Assembly: GCA_964541525.1 (NCBI GenBank)
Contig: CAZIQF010000001.1
Span: forward strand, 111,226 to 175,225
DNA length: 64,000 bases
Origin: UBA1737 sp964541525
GTDB lineage: Bacteria > Bacillota_I > Bacilli_A > ML615J-28 > CAG-313
Direction of reading: 5' to 3'
Position 1 is the first letter of the stretch. Each line of letters begins with the position of its first letter. The translations under genes and the position numbers were made by a program. The notes beneath the pieces are model-generated. The model searched no databases, was not told the origin of the DNA, and saw only the letters and a program-made list of their open reading frames with translations. Below, in pieces: positions 51,695 through 60,642 of this stretch.

Positions 51695-52501
51695 TTATAC
51701 AATTTTGTCCCCTTTTTCAACATTACATCTACGACATAATGTTTGAAGATTATCGGGCGTACTTTTACCACCTTTAGCGATCGGAATAATATGATCTACT
51801 TCTAAATCATTCCCATAACGATGACAATATCGGCATCGATTTCCATCACGTTTATAAATATAGAACCGCATTTTATTTGTTACTTTCCCGCGTTCAACTC
51901 TACATATCGCATTCCAAATTTCAGGGTCATTAAAATATTTACCATTTTTATCTTGTAATCGATGAATCAATATAAAAATTTGATTAGAATTAAATATGTC
52001 TGATTTTTTTCGATATTTTTCACCATTAATCTTTGATAAATAAAGCGTTACTGTAATATTGTAATGTATTACAGGTTGATATAACATTTTTTTACTCATT
52101 TTATCTTCATAGCGATTTAGTATTTTAATTAGCCGTTTGTTTGGTTCTTTATAATATCTACCTTTAATATTTATCTTATTAATTTCGTTAATATATTCAT
52201 TATACTTATTTTTATTTATGTTTGTTTTTCTGATCTGTTCTGCTATTTTATAATAATTAAACTGTAATTGATAGATTAAATAGTCTTCAGGTGAAATACT
52301 ATTATAATATATTTCATTATCATAAGTATTTTTTTGATCATAATTTATAATATTATCAAAATGATATTTATTATTAATCTCTGTTATTCTCGCTAGTAAA
52401 ATACTATTTTTATTTACATATGATTCACAAATACTATCAATTATTTGATAACTAACTATCAATAAGATTATAGTAATGATAAATATAAAGAATAAAATCA
52501 T
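51695..52501 (-). CDS. Membrane-anchored HNH nuclease-like protein
   Basis: 268 residues. A single N-terminal helix (about 1-20), a long helical Asn/Lys-rich middle (about 25-200) and a C-terminal HNH domain. The zinc pairs are C-R-Y-C and C-R-R-C, and L-E-V-D-H-I-I-P holds the catalytic His. The HNH core is complete, so nuclease activity is plausible. A membrane anchor is unusual for the group. It stands alone beside the iron-type ABC operon. Confidence 0.82.
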   Translation of the reverse strand: MILFFIFIITIILLIVSYQIIDSICESYVNKNSILLARITEINNKYHFDNIINYDQKNTYDNEIYYNSISPEDYLIYQLQFNYYKIAEQIRKTNINKNKYNEYINEINKINIKGRYYKEPNKRLIKILNRYEDKMSKKMLYQPVIHYNITVTLYLSKINGEKYRKKSDIFNSNQIFILIHRLQDKNGKYFNDPEIWNAICRVERGKVTNKMRFYIYKRDGNRCRYCHRYGNDLEVDHIIPIAKGGKSTPDNLQTLCRRCNVEKGDKIV

Positions 52502-52553
52502 TTTATTTCCTCCTAATCTAAATCTTATCCGAAATCAATTAATAACATTTATC

Positions 52554-53300
52554 TCAGTTTTCATAAATAATCATATCAGCAATTTGATACTTCCTTAAAT
52601 TAAATACTTTTTCAATGACTTGTTGATCAATACATTTATTTGTTGTACCATTAAACACTACTTTTCCTTCATCTAGGACAATCACATTATCTGCATACTT
52701 AATGATTTGATTAATATTATGCATTACAACAACAATGGTTTTATTTTTTTGTTGATTTAATTCTTTAATCATTTTCAAAAATGATGCTTCATAATTGACA
52801 TCCATAAAAGATGATGGCTCATCAAAAATCATTACTTTCGCATCTTGAATAATTTGCATGGCAAGATATACTAATTGGCGTTGACCACCTGATAGTTCAT
52901 CTAAGTATTTATCTAATAAAGCGTTCAAATTAAATTGATCAATTGTTTGATTGATAATCTTTAAATCAGTTGCAGTTAATTTATTGTTAATTCCTAAATA
53001 AGGATTTCTTCCCATCTTTAGAATATCTAAAACTAATATGTGGGGATATTTTAAAATTTGCGGTAAATATGATATTTTTTTCGATAAATCTTTCAGACTA
53101 ATATCTAAAATATTTCGTTCTTCTAGTAAAATTGTTCCAGAATATCGATATGTTCCATTTATACATTTAATAAGCGAGGTTTTGGAACTAGCATTTTTAC
53201 CTAAGATTGCAGTAACCTTGTTTTTTTCAATATGAATATTAATTTTGTTTAACACTTCTTTATTATTAAGTTTCAACGATAAATCTTTAATTTTAATCAT
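52554..53300 (-). CDS. Iron-complex/cobalamin-type ABC transporter ATPase
   Basis: 248 residues of the FecE/BtuD type. Walker A variant G-K-N-A-S-S-K-T-S has Ala-Ser in place of Gly at two places, with Lys and Thr kept. Signature L-S-G-G-Q, Walker B V-M-I-F-D-E-P and the switch His in V-M-H-N-I are intact. It powers the FecCD-like permease it overlaps by eight bases. Confidence 0.88.
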   Translation of the reverse strand: MIKIKDLSLKLNNKEVLNKINIHIEKNKVTAILGKNASSKTSLIKCINGTYRYSGTILLEERNILDISLKDLSKKISYLPQILKYPHILVLDILKMGRNPYLGINNKLTATDLKIINQTIDQFNLNALLDKYLDELSGGQRQLVYLAMQIIQDAKVMIFDEPSSFMDVNYEASFLKMIKELNQQKNKTIVVVMHNINQIIKYADNVIVLDEGKVVFNGTTNKCIDQQVIEKVFNLRKYQIADMIIYEN

Positions 53301-54279
53301 AATGTTTTCTCCTTAATAATAAATATAAAAAGAATGGTCCACCAATAAATGCCATTACGATGCCCACTGGAACTTCAGTTGGATAAAATAAACATCTACC
53401 TATGGTATCTGCAATTAATACGAGGATAGATCCAATTAAGATTGATCCAATTAAGTTCTGTTTTAAATTACCTTTAATAATTTTTCTTGAAATATGCGGA
53501 ACAACTAATCCGACAAATCCAAGTAATCCAGCAAAACTAACCACTGAAGCAGCTAGGCATGATGCACATACCATAGCTATAAATTTAATTATTTTGGGAT
53601 TTACACCTAAACTTCGTGCAAGTTCATCACCTAGACTTAGAATTTCAATTTTAGAAATAAATAAATACACAACAATAATTGAAATAATAATTAGAATCAT
53701 CGGAATAATCAATAATTCATAGTTAACACCATTTAAACCACCAATTGAAAAATATTTATAAGAACTCAAAATATTATTATCTAATAAAGTAATAAATGAA
53801 ATAATGCCATTAAACAAAGTAGTTATGGCCATTCCCGCTAAAATAATGGTTGATTTGGAGTTATTAATCTTATTAGTAAGCAAAATAATAATTAATGTAG
53901 TTATAAAGGCTCCTGAGAAGGCAGCAAAAGGCATTAGATAAAATAATGAAGGGAATAAGAACATTACTAGAATGGTAAATAAGCCTGCTCCACTATTAAC
54001 ACCAATAATGTTCGGACTCGCAAGACTGTTATCAGTTATGCTTTGAATAATGATCCCTGATACTGCAAGGCCAATACCCGATAAAATCGCAGCAATAATC
54101 CTTGGAAGTCTTATATTCTTCATAATGATTGCTTGTGGTGTATTTTCCTTAGTAAATAAACCTTCAAAGCAATCGATGATAGTCATTTTACTACTACCAC
54201 AAAGTAAAGCAATAATGATCATAACTGATAGTATAAGTGCTAATATCAGTAACTTTTTTTTATAATTATTCTTTTTCAT
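53293..54279 (-). CDS. FecCD-family ABC permease
   Basis: 328 residues with about nine to ten helices. The R-L-P-R-I-I-A-A-I-L-S-G, S-L-A-S-P-N-I-I-G and G-F-V-G-L-V-V-P-H motifs identify the FecCD/BtuC family for siderophores, haem or corrinoids. The start overlaps the binding-protein gene by 14 bases and the stop overlaps the ATPase gene by eight, so the three are one translation unit. Confidence 0.92.
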   Translation of the reverse strand: MKKNNYKKKLLILALILSVMIIIALLCGSSKMTIIDCFEGLFTKENTPQAIIMKNIRLPRIIAAILSGIGLAVSGIIIQSITDNSLASPNIIGVNSGAGLFTILVMFLFPSLFYLMPFAAFSGAFITTLIIILLTNKINNSKSTIILAGMAITTLFNGIISFITLLDNNILSSYKYFSIGGLNGVNYELLIIPMILIIISIIVVYLFISKIEILSLGDELARSLGVNPKIIKFIAMVCASCLAASVVSFAGLLGFVGLVVPHISRKIIKGNLKQNLIGSILIGSILVLIADTIGRCLFYPTEVPVGIVMAFIGGPFFLYLLLRRKHYD

Positions 54280-55192
54280 ATAAAATATCCACCAAATATT
54301 GGTAAGCTATTGCCCATTTATGATTAGGTTTAAATTGAAACAAATCTTTTGGTAAGAAATAATACTTATTATTTTTTATTGCATTTAAAGAACTGTATGC
54401 TTTTGTTGCAAATAGTTCCCGAACAAAGTTTTCTGAAGCAACACTATCACCCATAATTGATACAAAGATATAATCGGGTTCATTTAATAAGATTTCTTCA
54501 ATACTTAATCCATCAAGTAAAATTGTTGAAGTATCTGCAATGTTAATTACTCCTAATTCATCTAACATTTTACACACAAAATTATTATTTTTATTCTTTG
54601 CTTTACAAGAGGACATTGAAGAACCAGACCTAATAAATAAGATTTTAGATGAGTTATCTAGGTTTATACTGGCTTTAATGTGATCAATTTCCGTTTTAAT
54701 CTTTAATCCATATTCATCATAATTTGTTTTATCACCAGTAATATTAGTTAAAATATCTAATACATATAAATAATCTTCAAAACTTTCAACTCTAAATAAA
54801 GCACTAGGAATTCCTAAATCATTGAGTAACTTACATGTTTTTGCTTGTTCACTAATATCAAGCGATCCTATTACGAAATCGGGATTAGCAGCAATTAAGA
54901 TTTCGGTATTAATGGTTTTACCTGCTCCCTCATCAACTAAAATAACATCTTGATTAACTAAGCCGCGATCAATACTTTCTTGAACAGTGATACTAGTTAC
55001 TCCTCCTGCTAATGTATAAATCTCAACAAAGGAAGAAAACAAAACAGCGACATTTTTTGGTTTTTCTGCTAATGAAATTTCGGTATTATTACTATCAATA
55101 AACTTATAATAATTACCTTTATTAACTTCTGCTTGACATCCTGATATCATTATCAATAAAATGAATAAACACAAGACTACGCTTTTTTTCAT
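54266..55192 (-). CDS. FecB/BtuF-type substrate-binding lipoprotein
   Basis: 308 residues with lipobox I-S-G-C near residue 19. The two-lobe TroA-like fold is suggested by A-A-N-P-D-F-V-I-G near residue 108 and L-N-E-P-D-Y-I-F near 228. It captures an iron complex, haem-like molecule or corrinoid. It starts one base after the sirohaem-type protein stops, so ligand and redox protein may be linked. Confidence 0.88.
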   Translation of the reverse strand: MKKSVVLCLFILLIMISGCQAEVNKGNYYKFIDSNNTEISLAEKPKNVAVLFSSFVEIYTLAGGVTSITVQESIDRGLVNQDVILVDEGAGKTINTEILIAANPDFVIGSLDISEQAKTCKLLNDLGIPSALFRVESFEDYLYVLDILTNITGDKTNYDEYGLKIKTEIDHIKASINLDNSSKILFIRSGSSMSSCKAKNKNNNFVCKMLDELGVINIADTSTILLDGLSIEEILLNEPDYIFVSIMGDSVASENFVRELFATKAYSSLNAIKNNKYYFLPKDLFQFKPNHKWAIAYQYLVDILYEKE

Positions 55193-55193
55193 T

Positions 55194-56120
55194 TTATTTA
55201 CCTAATATTTCCGCTTTTCTTGTTAGAAGTTCATCATTTAATAATTGTTGTTCAACCTTTTCAAAGCCAATTCGTTTGATTGTATCATTGAATCTTTCGC
55301 CCTTAATTCCTTGTTCTTTATATAATAAAATACTTTTTTCAACAACATTTAATACTTCTTCTTTATCTGTAAAGATTCGATTTAAAGGTAATCCACGATC
55401 AACAACTTTCCCCCATCTACCACCAATATAAACTTTATAACCTATTTCAAAAGGTTCAACCGCATGGAATGGACAACGTTTAATACATAAACCACAATTA
55501 TTACATAAATGATAATCAACCATTACTTGATTGTTTTGAACTTTAATTGCCTTCATATAACATGTTTTTTCAACATTACATACTTTACAATTCTTACATT
55601 TTTCTAAATTAATTACTGGTTTTCTTTGACCAATAATGCCAAAATCATTAATGTCCGGTTTCATACAGTTATTTGGACATCCACCTACTGCAATTTTAAA
55701 TTTATGTGGTAAAACAACATTGTGATAACCTTTATAAAAACGATGATGTATTTCTTCAGATAAACTGAAAGTATCAATTAAACCATATTGACATGTAGTC
55801 CCTTTACAACTAACAATTGGTCTAACTTTTGGCCCAGTTCCTCCGGTTTCTAAACCATGATCATTTAAAAATTTAATTACTTTATCAATATTGCCATATG
55901 GTATTTTTTGAATTTCAAGGGTAAGTCTGGCTGTCATTGTTATTTCACCATTACCATATAGTTTGGCTGCTTCAGAAATAATTTTGGCTTCTTCAGCTGT
56001 AATCTTACCATTTCTAGTGATAACACGGCAATTAAAACAATCTTCTGTTGTTTTGTCTCTTAAAAAGCCTAATCCTTTAACTCTTGTAATTTCTTCATCA
56101 GTTAATCTAATTGTATTCAT
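55194..56120 (-). CDS. Sulfite/nitrite reductase-like Fe-S protein with ferredoxin domain
   Basis: 308 residues. The sirohaem/4Fe-4S half has the nitrite-sulfite reductase ferredoxin-like half domain (G-E-I-T-M-T-A-R-L-T near 57), then C-K-G-T-T-C near 104 and G-G-C-P-N-N-C near 146. Two ferredoxin motifs follow: C-K-N-C-K-V-C and C-N-N-C-G-L-C-I-K-R-C-P. It is a short single-repeat form, like AsrC-type or small reductases. First gene of the operon that continues into the FecBCD importer. Confidence 0.88.
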   Translation of the reverse strand: MNTIRLTDEEITRVKGLGFLRDKTTEDCFNCRVITRNGKITAEEAKIISEAAKLYGNGEITMTARLTLEIQKIPYGNIDKVIKFLNDHGLETGGTGPKVRPIVSCKGTTCQYGLIDTFSLSEEIHHRFYKGYHNVVLPHKFKIAVGGCPNNCMKPDINDFGIIGQRKPVINLEKCKNCKVCNVEKTCYMKAIKVQNNQVMVDYHLCNNCGLCIKRCPFHAVEPFEIGYKVYIGGRWGKVVDRGLPLNRIFTDKEEVLNVVEKSILLYKEQGIKGERFNDTIKRIGFEKVEQQLLNDELLTRKAEILGK

Positions 56121-56305
56121 AAAATTAATTCTCCTTATTACAATATATTATACCATTTTATTACTATTTAATCAATCAAAAAAATATTATATCTATTCTA
56201 TCAGGTTGACTTTTTCTTTGGATATTTAATGTATCATTAACTACCATTCCTGCTTTTATTTTAAATAGACTCATTGTAATATTATTTTTATATTTCTTAT
56301 AAACA

Positions 56306-56332
56306 AAAATAGGCTCTTACTGAACCTATTTT
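56306..56332 (-). terminator. Terminator after the GH13 gene
   Basis: AAAATAGG pairs with CCTATTTT with an 11-base loop; the minus strand then continues TTTGTTT. It lies just past the GH13 stop at 56341. Confidence 0.75.
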
Positions 56333-56340
56333 TTATTTTA

Positions 56341-57870
56341 CTAACATTTACTTTTAGTTATAATCGCCCCCATACTTGGTAGTACTTCATAACTATCAGT
56401 ATGATGAGTAAAGATTACCTGTTCACCTTCATGTAATTTAATCTTAACTGAATTTAAAGATGCATTTAGATAAATATCTAATCTTTCATTTTCTTTAATT
56501 CTTGCATAATGTAATAAGTCACTATCTTCAACCAAAACTGCTTCAACATCATTTTCAAGTAATGATTCATTTTTTCTTAACTTAAGGATATTTTTAACAA
56601 GATTTAGTATGCTATCCTCATCACTTTGTGCTTTTTCAACATTAATTGTTTGATAATCACTATTTACTGCAATATATGGTGAATTTGAAGTCGTAAATCC
56701 AGCTTGATTAGAGGCATTCCATTGCATTGGTGTTCTACTTCCTGTACGATGATAGCCACCTTCAACTGATTTCAAATCTTTGTTATAAGTCATTCCAATT
56801 TCATCACCATAATACATAAATGGCATACCTGGCATTGTATACATAAAAATATAGAATAAACTTAATTCCTCATCATTTAACCAATCTTTAATTCTTACAG
56901 TATCGTGGTTCCCAGAAACAATCGAAACATATTTATTTCTTTCATTAGCAAATTTAATAACATCTAAATAAAAATCAAAGAAAGGTTTAGCTTTTTTATT
57001 AACACTCTTTCTAAAATAAGGATCATCACCTCTTACCATATAGATATGTAGTGGTTTCCAAGGATCTTGTAGTAGGAAATCACTATCAAATGGTGAACGT
57101 AGAGAATCTTTAGGGGACGACCATTCACTGACAAAAAATGCATCTGGATATTTTTCTTTGATTGGACTTAAGATCATATTCCAAGCTTTAATCGTTCCTG
57201 TAAATGCTTCATCATCTCTTTTAACAATCCAACCAGCCATATCAACGCGGAATCCATCACAACCTTTTTCAAGATAAAAACAAATAATATCGCGCATTAC
57301 GGCCATAGTTTTAAGGGTAGTCGGAGCTCCTACTTCATCTTCATAATCATGTTTTACATTGAGAAAACCATAATTTAAAGCTGGTTGAATCGAAAAGAAG
57401 TTCGTTGCAACACTACCATTACGATCATAGAAACCACGAATACATGGAATATCTTCTGTACTATCCCAAATTGAATTGGTCCAAATATAACGATCACTAT
57501 ATTCATTCTTTTCATCTTTACAGCTTTCTTTAAACCATTGATGATCAATAGATGTATGTCCAGGTACTAAATCAAGAATAACTTTAATTCCTTTTTCATG
57601 TGCTTTTGCAAATAATTCATATAAATCTTCATTTGTACCATATCTTGGAGCCACTTTATAAAAATCCCTAACATCATACCCTGCATCAAAAAATGGTGAA
57701 TCAAAGATGGGATTTAACCATAACGCATTAAAACCAATTTCTTTAATATAATCTAGTTTTTCAATAATTCCTTGTAAATCTCCAATTCCATCACCATTAG
57801 TATCATTAAATGTTTGAGGATAAATTTCATAGAAATTAGCAGTATTAAACCAGTTTTTCTTATTACTCAT
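56341..57870 (-). CDS. GH13 alpha-glucosidase-like glycosyl hydrolase
   Basis: 509 residues of the alpha-amylase family without a signal peptide. Nucleophile Asp in G-F-R-V-D-M near 209, acid Glu in F-V-S-E-W near 250 and the H-D pair in G-N-H-D-T-V near 320. G-D-G-I-G-D-L near 28 is typical of oligo-1,6-glucosidase/trehalose-type members. It probably cleaves imported alpha-glucosides in the cytoplasm. No sugar transporter is adjacent. AAAGGACC lies upstream of the ATG. Confidence 0.9.
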   Translation of the reverse strand: MSNKKNWFNTANFYEIYPQTFNDTNGDGIGDLQGIIEKLDYIKEIGFNALWLNPIFDSPFFDAGYDVRDFYKVAPRYGTNEDLYELFAKAHEKGIKVILDLVPGHTSIDHQWFKESCKDEKNEYSDRYIWTNSIWDSTEDIPCIRGFYDRNGSVATNFFSIQPALNYGFLNVKHDYEDEVGAPTTLKTMAVMRDIICFYLEKGCDGFRVDMAGWIVKRDDEAFTGTIKAWNMILSPIKEKYPDAFFVSEWSSPKDSLRSPFDSDFLLQDPWKPLHIYMVRGDDPYFRKSVNKKAKPFFDFYLDVIKFANERNKYVSIVSGNHDTVRIKDWLNDEELSLFYIFMYTMPGMPFMYYGDEIGMTYNKDLKSVEGGYHRTGSRTPMQWNASNQAGFTTSNSPYIAVNSDYQTINVEKAQSDEDSILNLVKNILKLRKNESLLENDVEAVLVEDSDLLHYARIKENERLDIYLNASLNSVKIKLHEGEQVIFTHHTDSYEVLPSMGAIITKSKC

Positions 57871-57985
57871 AATTATTTAGGTCCTTTCATATTAAAAAAT
57901 ACTTTTACATATATATTATATATTATTTATCACTTTTTATCAATTAAATTTACATAGATTTTTTATTTATTGTGTTTATTTTATG

Positions 57986-58063
57986 ATAATGTCTTAATAG
58001 TTATTTTTAGAAAATGTCCTAATAGTAAATATCATGATATAATATCTATCGGAGGTATTAATC
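57986..58063 (+). promoter_or_regulatory. Putative insertion-sequence end with repeated ATGTCyTAATAGT motif
   Basis: Two copies of ATGTC(T/C)TAATAGT lie about 25 bases apart, followed by TATAAT and CGGAGG before the fragment ATG. Repeated short end motifs plus a promoter suit the left end of a transposon related to the IS1202/ISNCY group. Inference from layout only. Confidence 0.4.
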
Positions 58064-58129
58064 ATGAAGAAAGTAGAATTAAGAACAATGGAACAAATAA
58101 AATATGAATTAATTAAAAATCTAGTATAG
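58064..58129 (+). pseudogene. N-terminal fragment of a transposase (21 codons)
   Basis: ATG 58064 follows GGAGG at good spacing and opens a 21-codon frame (M-K-K-V-E-L-R-T-M-E-Q-I-K-Y-E-L-I-K-N-L-V) ending in TAG. This is like the start of IS1202/ISNCY-type transposases, which continue into a helix-turn-helix; here that continuation is absent. It is a truncated remnant. Confidence 0.55.
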
Positions 58130-58149
58130 TTAATACTAACTCTTCATTC

Positions 58150-59454
58150 TTAATTATTTTTCAGAAACATTGTCATATATAAAGGCAAAAATTTAATTTT
58201 CGGATTAGCACAATTCAAATTATTCATAGATAAAATAATTCCATAATCTAACTTTTCTTTTTCAACAATATTTTTAATACTTACTGATTTAGTATTTTTT
58301 CCTGATTTAACTTCAATTGGTATTATTCTATTATTAAGATAAGTAATAAAATCAATTTCTAAATTATCAGCTTTTTGGTAATAATAAATATCTAATTCAT
58401 TATCAGTTAACCCTTGTGCAACTATATTTTCGAAAACTCCACCTTTAAATATTTCTAAATTACCATTTATAATTTCATTACTTAGGTTTTCCTTATAAAA
58501 AGCAAGTAATAAACCTGTATCATTTAAATAAAACTTAAACGCATTAGGATCTCTATATGCTCTTAATGGAATATCAAAAGTTTTTAATCTATTCACTTTA
58601 ATTCCAAGTCCTGAATCTAATATCCATGAAAGTGAGTTTCCGTAATATCTAGCAGTTCCACCTTGTCTAATGATCTTATATTGGAATTTCTTATTATCTT
58701 TTGCTAGTTGATCTGGTATTGATTCAAAGCATTCTCTAACCTTTTCTTTCATCATTTTAGTGGAATATTTTGCAATATCATCTTTATAATCATCTAATAT
58801 TCTTCTTTGAACTTCTAATACATTGTATAAATTAGAAGTATCAACATATGCTTTTACTGCTTCTGGCATACCTCCTACAACAACATAATGTAAAAATAGT
58901 TCATTTAACTTATCATGAATTAATGATGGTAATGGTAACTCTTTATTAAAGTACTCTTTAAAACCTTCAATCATATCTTCTGAATAATTATTGGCCCATA
59001 AAAATTCCATAAATGACATTGATCTCATATGAAGTTTTTCAACATATCCAACAGGGAAAGATGAAACTTCATGCATAATAATACCTAGCATAGAACCACT
59101 TACAATTACATCGAATCGATTATCTATTGCAAATGATTTTAAAGCAGTTAATACTTGTGGACATTTTTGCGCTTCATCAAAAAAGATTAATGTCTTACCT
59201 GCAATAATTGGAATATTTGTATTATATGTAGATAATTGAAATAATAAAGTTTTAATATCTAAATTACCTTCAAATAATTTGTTAGCATTTACATCAAATT
59301 CAAAATTAATGTAATATACATAATCATAATTATCTTTACCAAACTCATTAATTAAATATGTTTTTCCAACTTGTCTTGCACCATAAATTATTAAAGGTTT
59401 TTTATTTTGATTATTTTTCCAACTCAATAATTTATTATACATTTCTCTTTTCAT
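58150..59454 (-). CDS. AAA ATPase with DUF4143 C-terminal domain
   Basis: 434 residues. AAA_14 domain: Walker A G-A-R-Q-V-G-K-T near residue 21 and Walker B L-I-F-F-D-E-A-Q near 89. The C-terminal DUF4143 region has L-E-I-D-F-I...I-P-I-E-V-K-S-G-K (about 350-375), the D...E-x-K order of a PD-(D/E)XK nuclease fold. The group is widespread, often in accessory DNA, with unknown role. GGAAG precedes the ATG. The promoter lies inside a repeat array and the gene is flanked by transposon remnants, so recent transfer is likely. Confidence 0.88.
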   Translation of the reverse strand: MKREMYNKLLSWKNNQNKKPLIIYGARQVGKTYLINEFGKDNYDYVYYINFEFDVNANKLFEGNLDIKTLLFQLSTYNTNIPIIAGKTLIFFDEAQKCPQVLTALKSFAIDNRFDVIVSGSMLGIIMHEVSSFPVGYVEKLHMRSMSFMEFLWANNYSEDMIEGFKEYFNKELPLPSLIHDKLNELFLHYVVVGGMPEAVKAYVDTSNLYNVLEVQRRILDDYKDDIAKYSTKMMKEKVRECFESIPDQLAKDNKKFQYKIIRQGGTARYYGNSLSWILDSGLGIKVNRLKTFDIPLRAYRDPNAFKFYLNDTGLLLAFYKENLSNEIINGNLEIFKGGVFENIVAQGLTDNELDIYYYQKADNLEIDFITYLNNRIIPIEVKSGKNTKSVSIKNIVEKEKLDYGIILSMNNLNCANPKIKFLPLYMTMFLKNN

Positions 59455-59477
59455 AACAGCACTTCCTTTCTATTAGT

Positions 59478-59506
59478 ATTATACCATAACTATTAAAAAT
59501 ATGCAA
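59478..59506 (-). promoter_or_regulatory. Sigma-A promoter of the DUF4143 ATPase
   Basis: On the minus strand TTGCAT (59501-59506) and TATAAT (59478-59483) are separated by exactly 17 bases. The -35 is part of the first 33-bp repeat unit. Confidence 0.72.
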
Positions 59507-59622
59507 TTATTATAAAAATAAATTATTAAAAATATGCAATTATTATAAAAATAAATTATTAAAAATATGCAATTTTATGTTTTTTATATTATTAAAAATA
59601 TGCAATTATTTATTAAAAATTA
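59491..59622. repeat. 33-bp tandem array, four units
   Basis: Units begin at 59491, 59524, 59557 and 59590. Units 1 and 2 are identical; 3 and 4 keep the core TATTAAAAATATGCAAT and drift after it. The core's ATGCAA recurs every 33 bases (59501, 59534, 59567, 59600). The first unit supplies the -35 of the ATPase promoter. No spacers exist between units, so it is not CRISPR. Confidence 0.85.
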
Positions 59623-59819
59623 AATTTATGTCTTTTCTAATAAAATTAAAAATATTGATTTTTGATTATTTGATTATTATGTGAACGAGACTGCGGCCCC
59701 GCTCTATAGTGTCCATTTTTCAAGATTAGATATGCCCAATGCCATTTACTAATACTTATTCGGAAATTTTTCTTTTCCCAATTGCCATAAATATCTATCC
59801 AAATCTTTTAAATTATATT
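59623..59819. other. Non-coding stretch with a minus-strand gene remnant
   Basis: A stretch with locally higher GC (near 59690-59715) and no intact gene. A minus-strand frame (59749-59818) ends ...L-D-R-Y-L-W-Q-L-G-K-E-K-F-P-N-K-Y-stop and looks like a protein C-terminus. It touches the IS21 end, and removing the element keeps the frame open for about ten more codons on the other side. Probably a host gene remnant that the element entered. Confidence 0.4.
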
Positions 59820-59896
59820 TGTTAATGTCAAGTTAAAAACAACCAATTTTGATGATTTAAGTTTTACCAATTATGGTGAAAGTTAAATCATCATTT

Positions 59897-60642
59897 TTAT
59901 TCTTCATCAGTATCTATATCTTTTGTTCGATATAATCTTCCGACTATATTAATTACTTTTGAATGATGTAGTAATCTATCTAGTATTGCATTGGCTATAA
60001 CTGGATCTCCAAATACTTCTCCCCACTTTGATAATGTTTTATTTGTTGTTATTATGGTTGAACTTTTTTCATATCTTCTTGATATTATTTGAAATAATAA
60101 TTTGCTTGATAATTCATCTAATGGTAAAAATCCTGCTTCATCAATTATTAATAATCTATATCTTCAAAAAACTTCAGTCTTTGTTCTAATCTATTTTCTA
60201 TATGAGCTCTTTTTAATTGTAACACTAAATCATTACATGATATAAAATATGTTGATACGCTTTGCTTTGCTGCTTCGAATCCTATTGATGTTGCTAAATG
60301 TGATTTCCCTACTCCTGGTGATCCTACAAATAATATGTTTTCACATTTATTTATAAAATCTAAATATTTATAACTTATTATTTGTTCCTTATTTATACTT
60401 GGTTGAAAACTAAAATCAAAATCTTCAAATGTTTTTAAAAAGGGAAAATTCGCTACTTTTACACATGCATTCATTGCTCTCTCATCTCGTAGTTTGACTT
60501 CTAATTCGGTTAATTCATATAACCCATCAATTATACTTTTATCACCTTTATTGATTAATTCGATATATTTATTTGTATTTGCTCTTATTTGATCTAATTT
60601 TAATATTTCTAGGTTATATAATAACTTTATTTGATTATTCAT
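59897..60642 (-). pseudogene. istB: IS21 helper ATPase istB, frameshifted
   Basis: The N-terminal 164 codons (from 60642) read normally, with Walker A G-S-P-G-V-G-K-S near residue 107. At the Walker B position the frame slips: it reads E-D-I-D-Y-stop (stop at 60148-60150), while the next frame continues L-L-I-I-D-E-A-G-F to a stop at 59897. The total of 746 bases is one short of a multiple of three, so a single base was lost. The restored length is 248 residues, the family norm. Confidence 0.85.

Noticed and set aside
59491..59622. CRISPR array
   Set aside because: The units abut without spacers and no cas genes are present; it is a tandem repeat.
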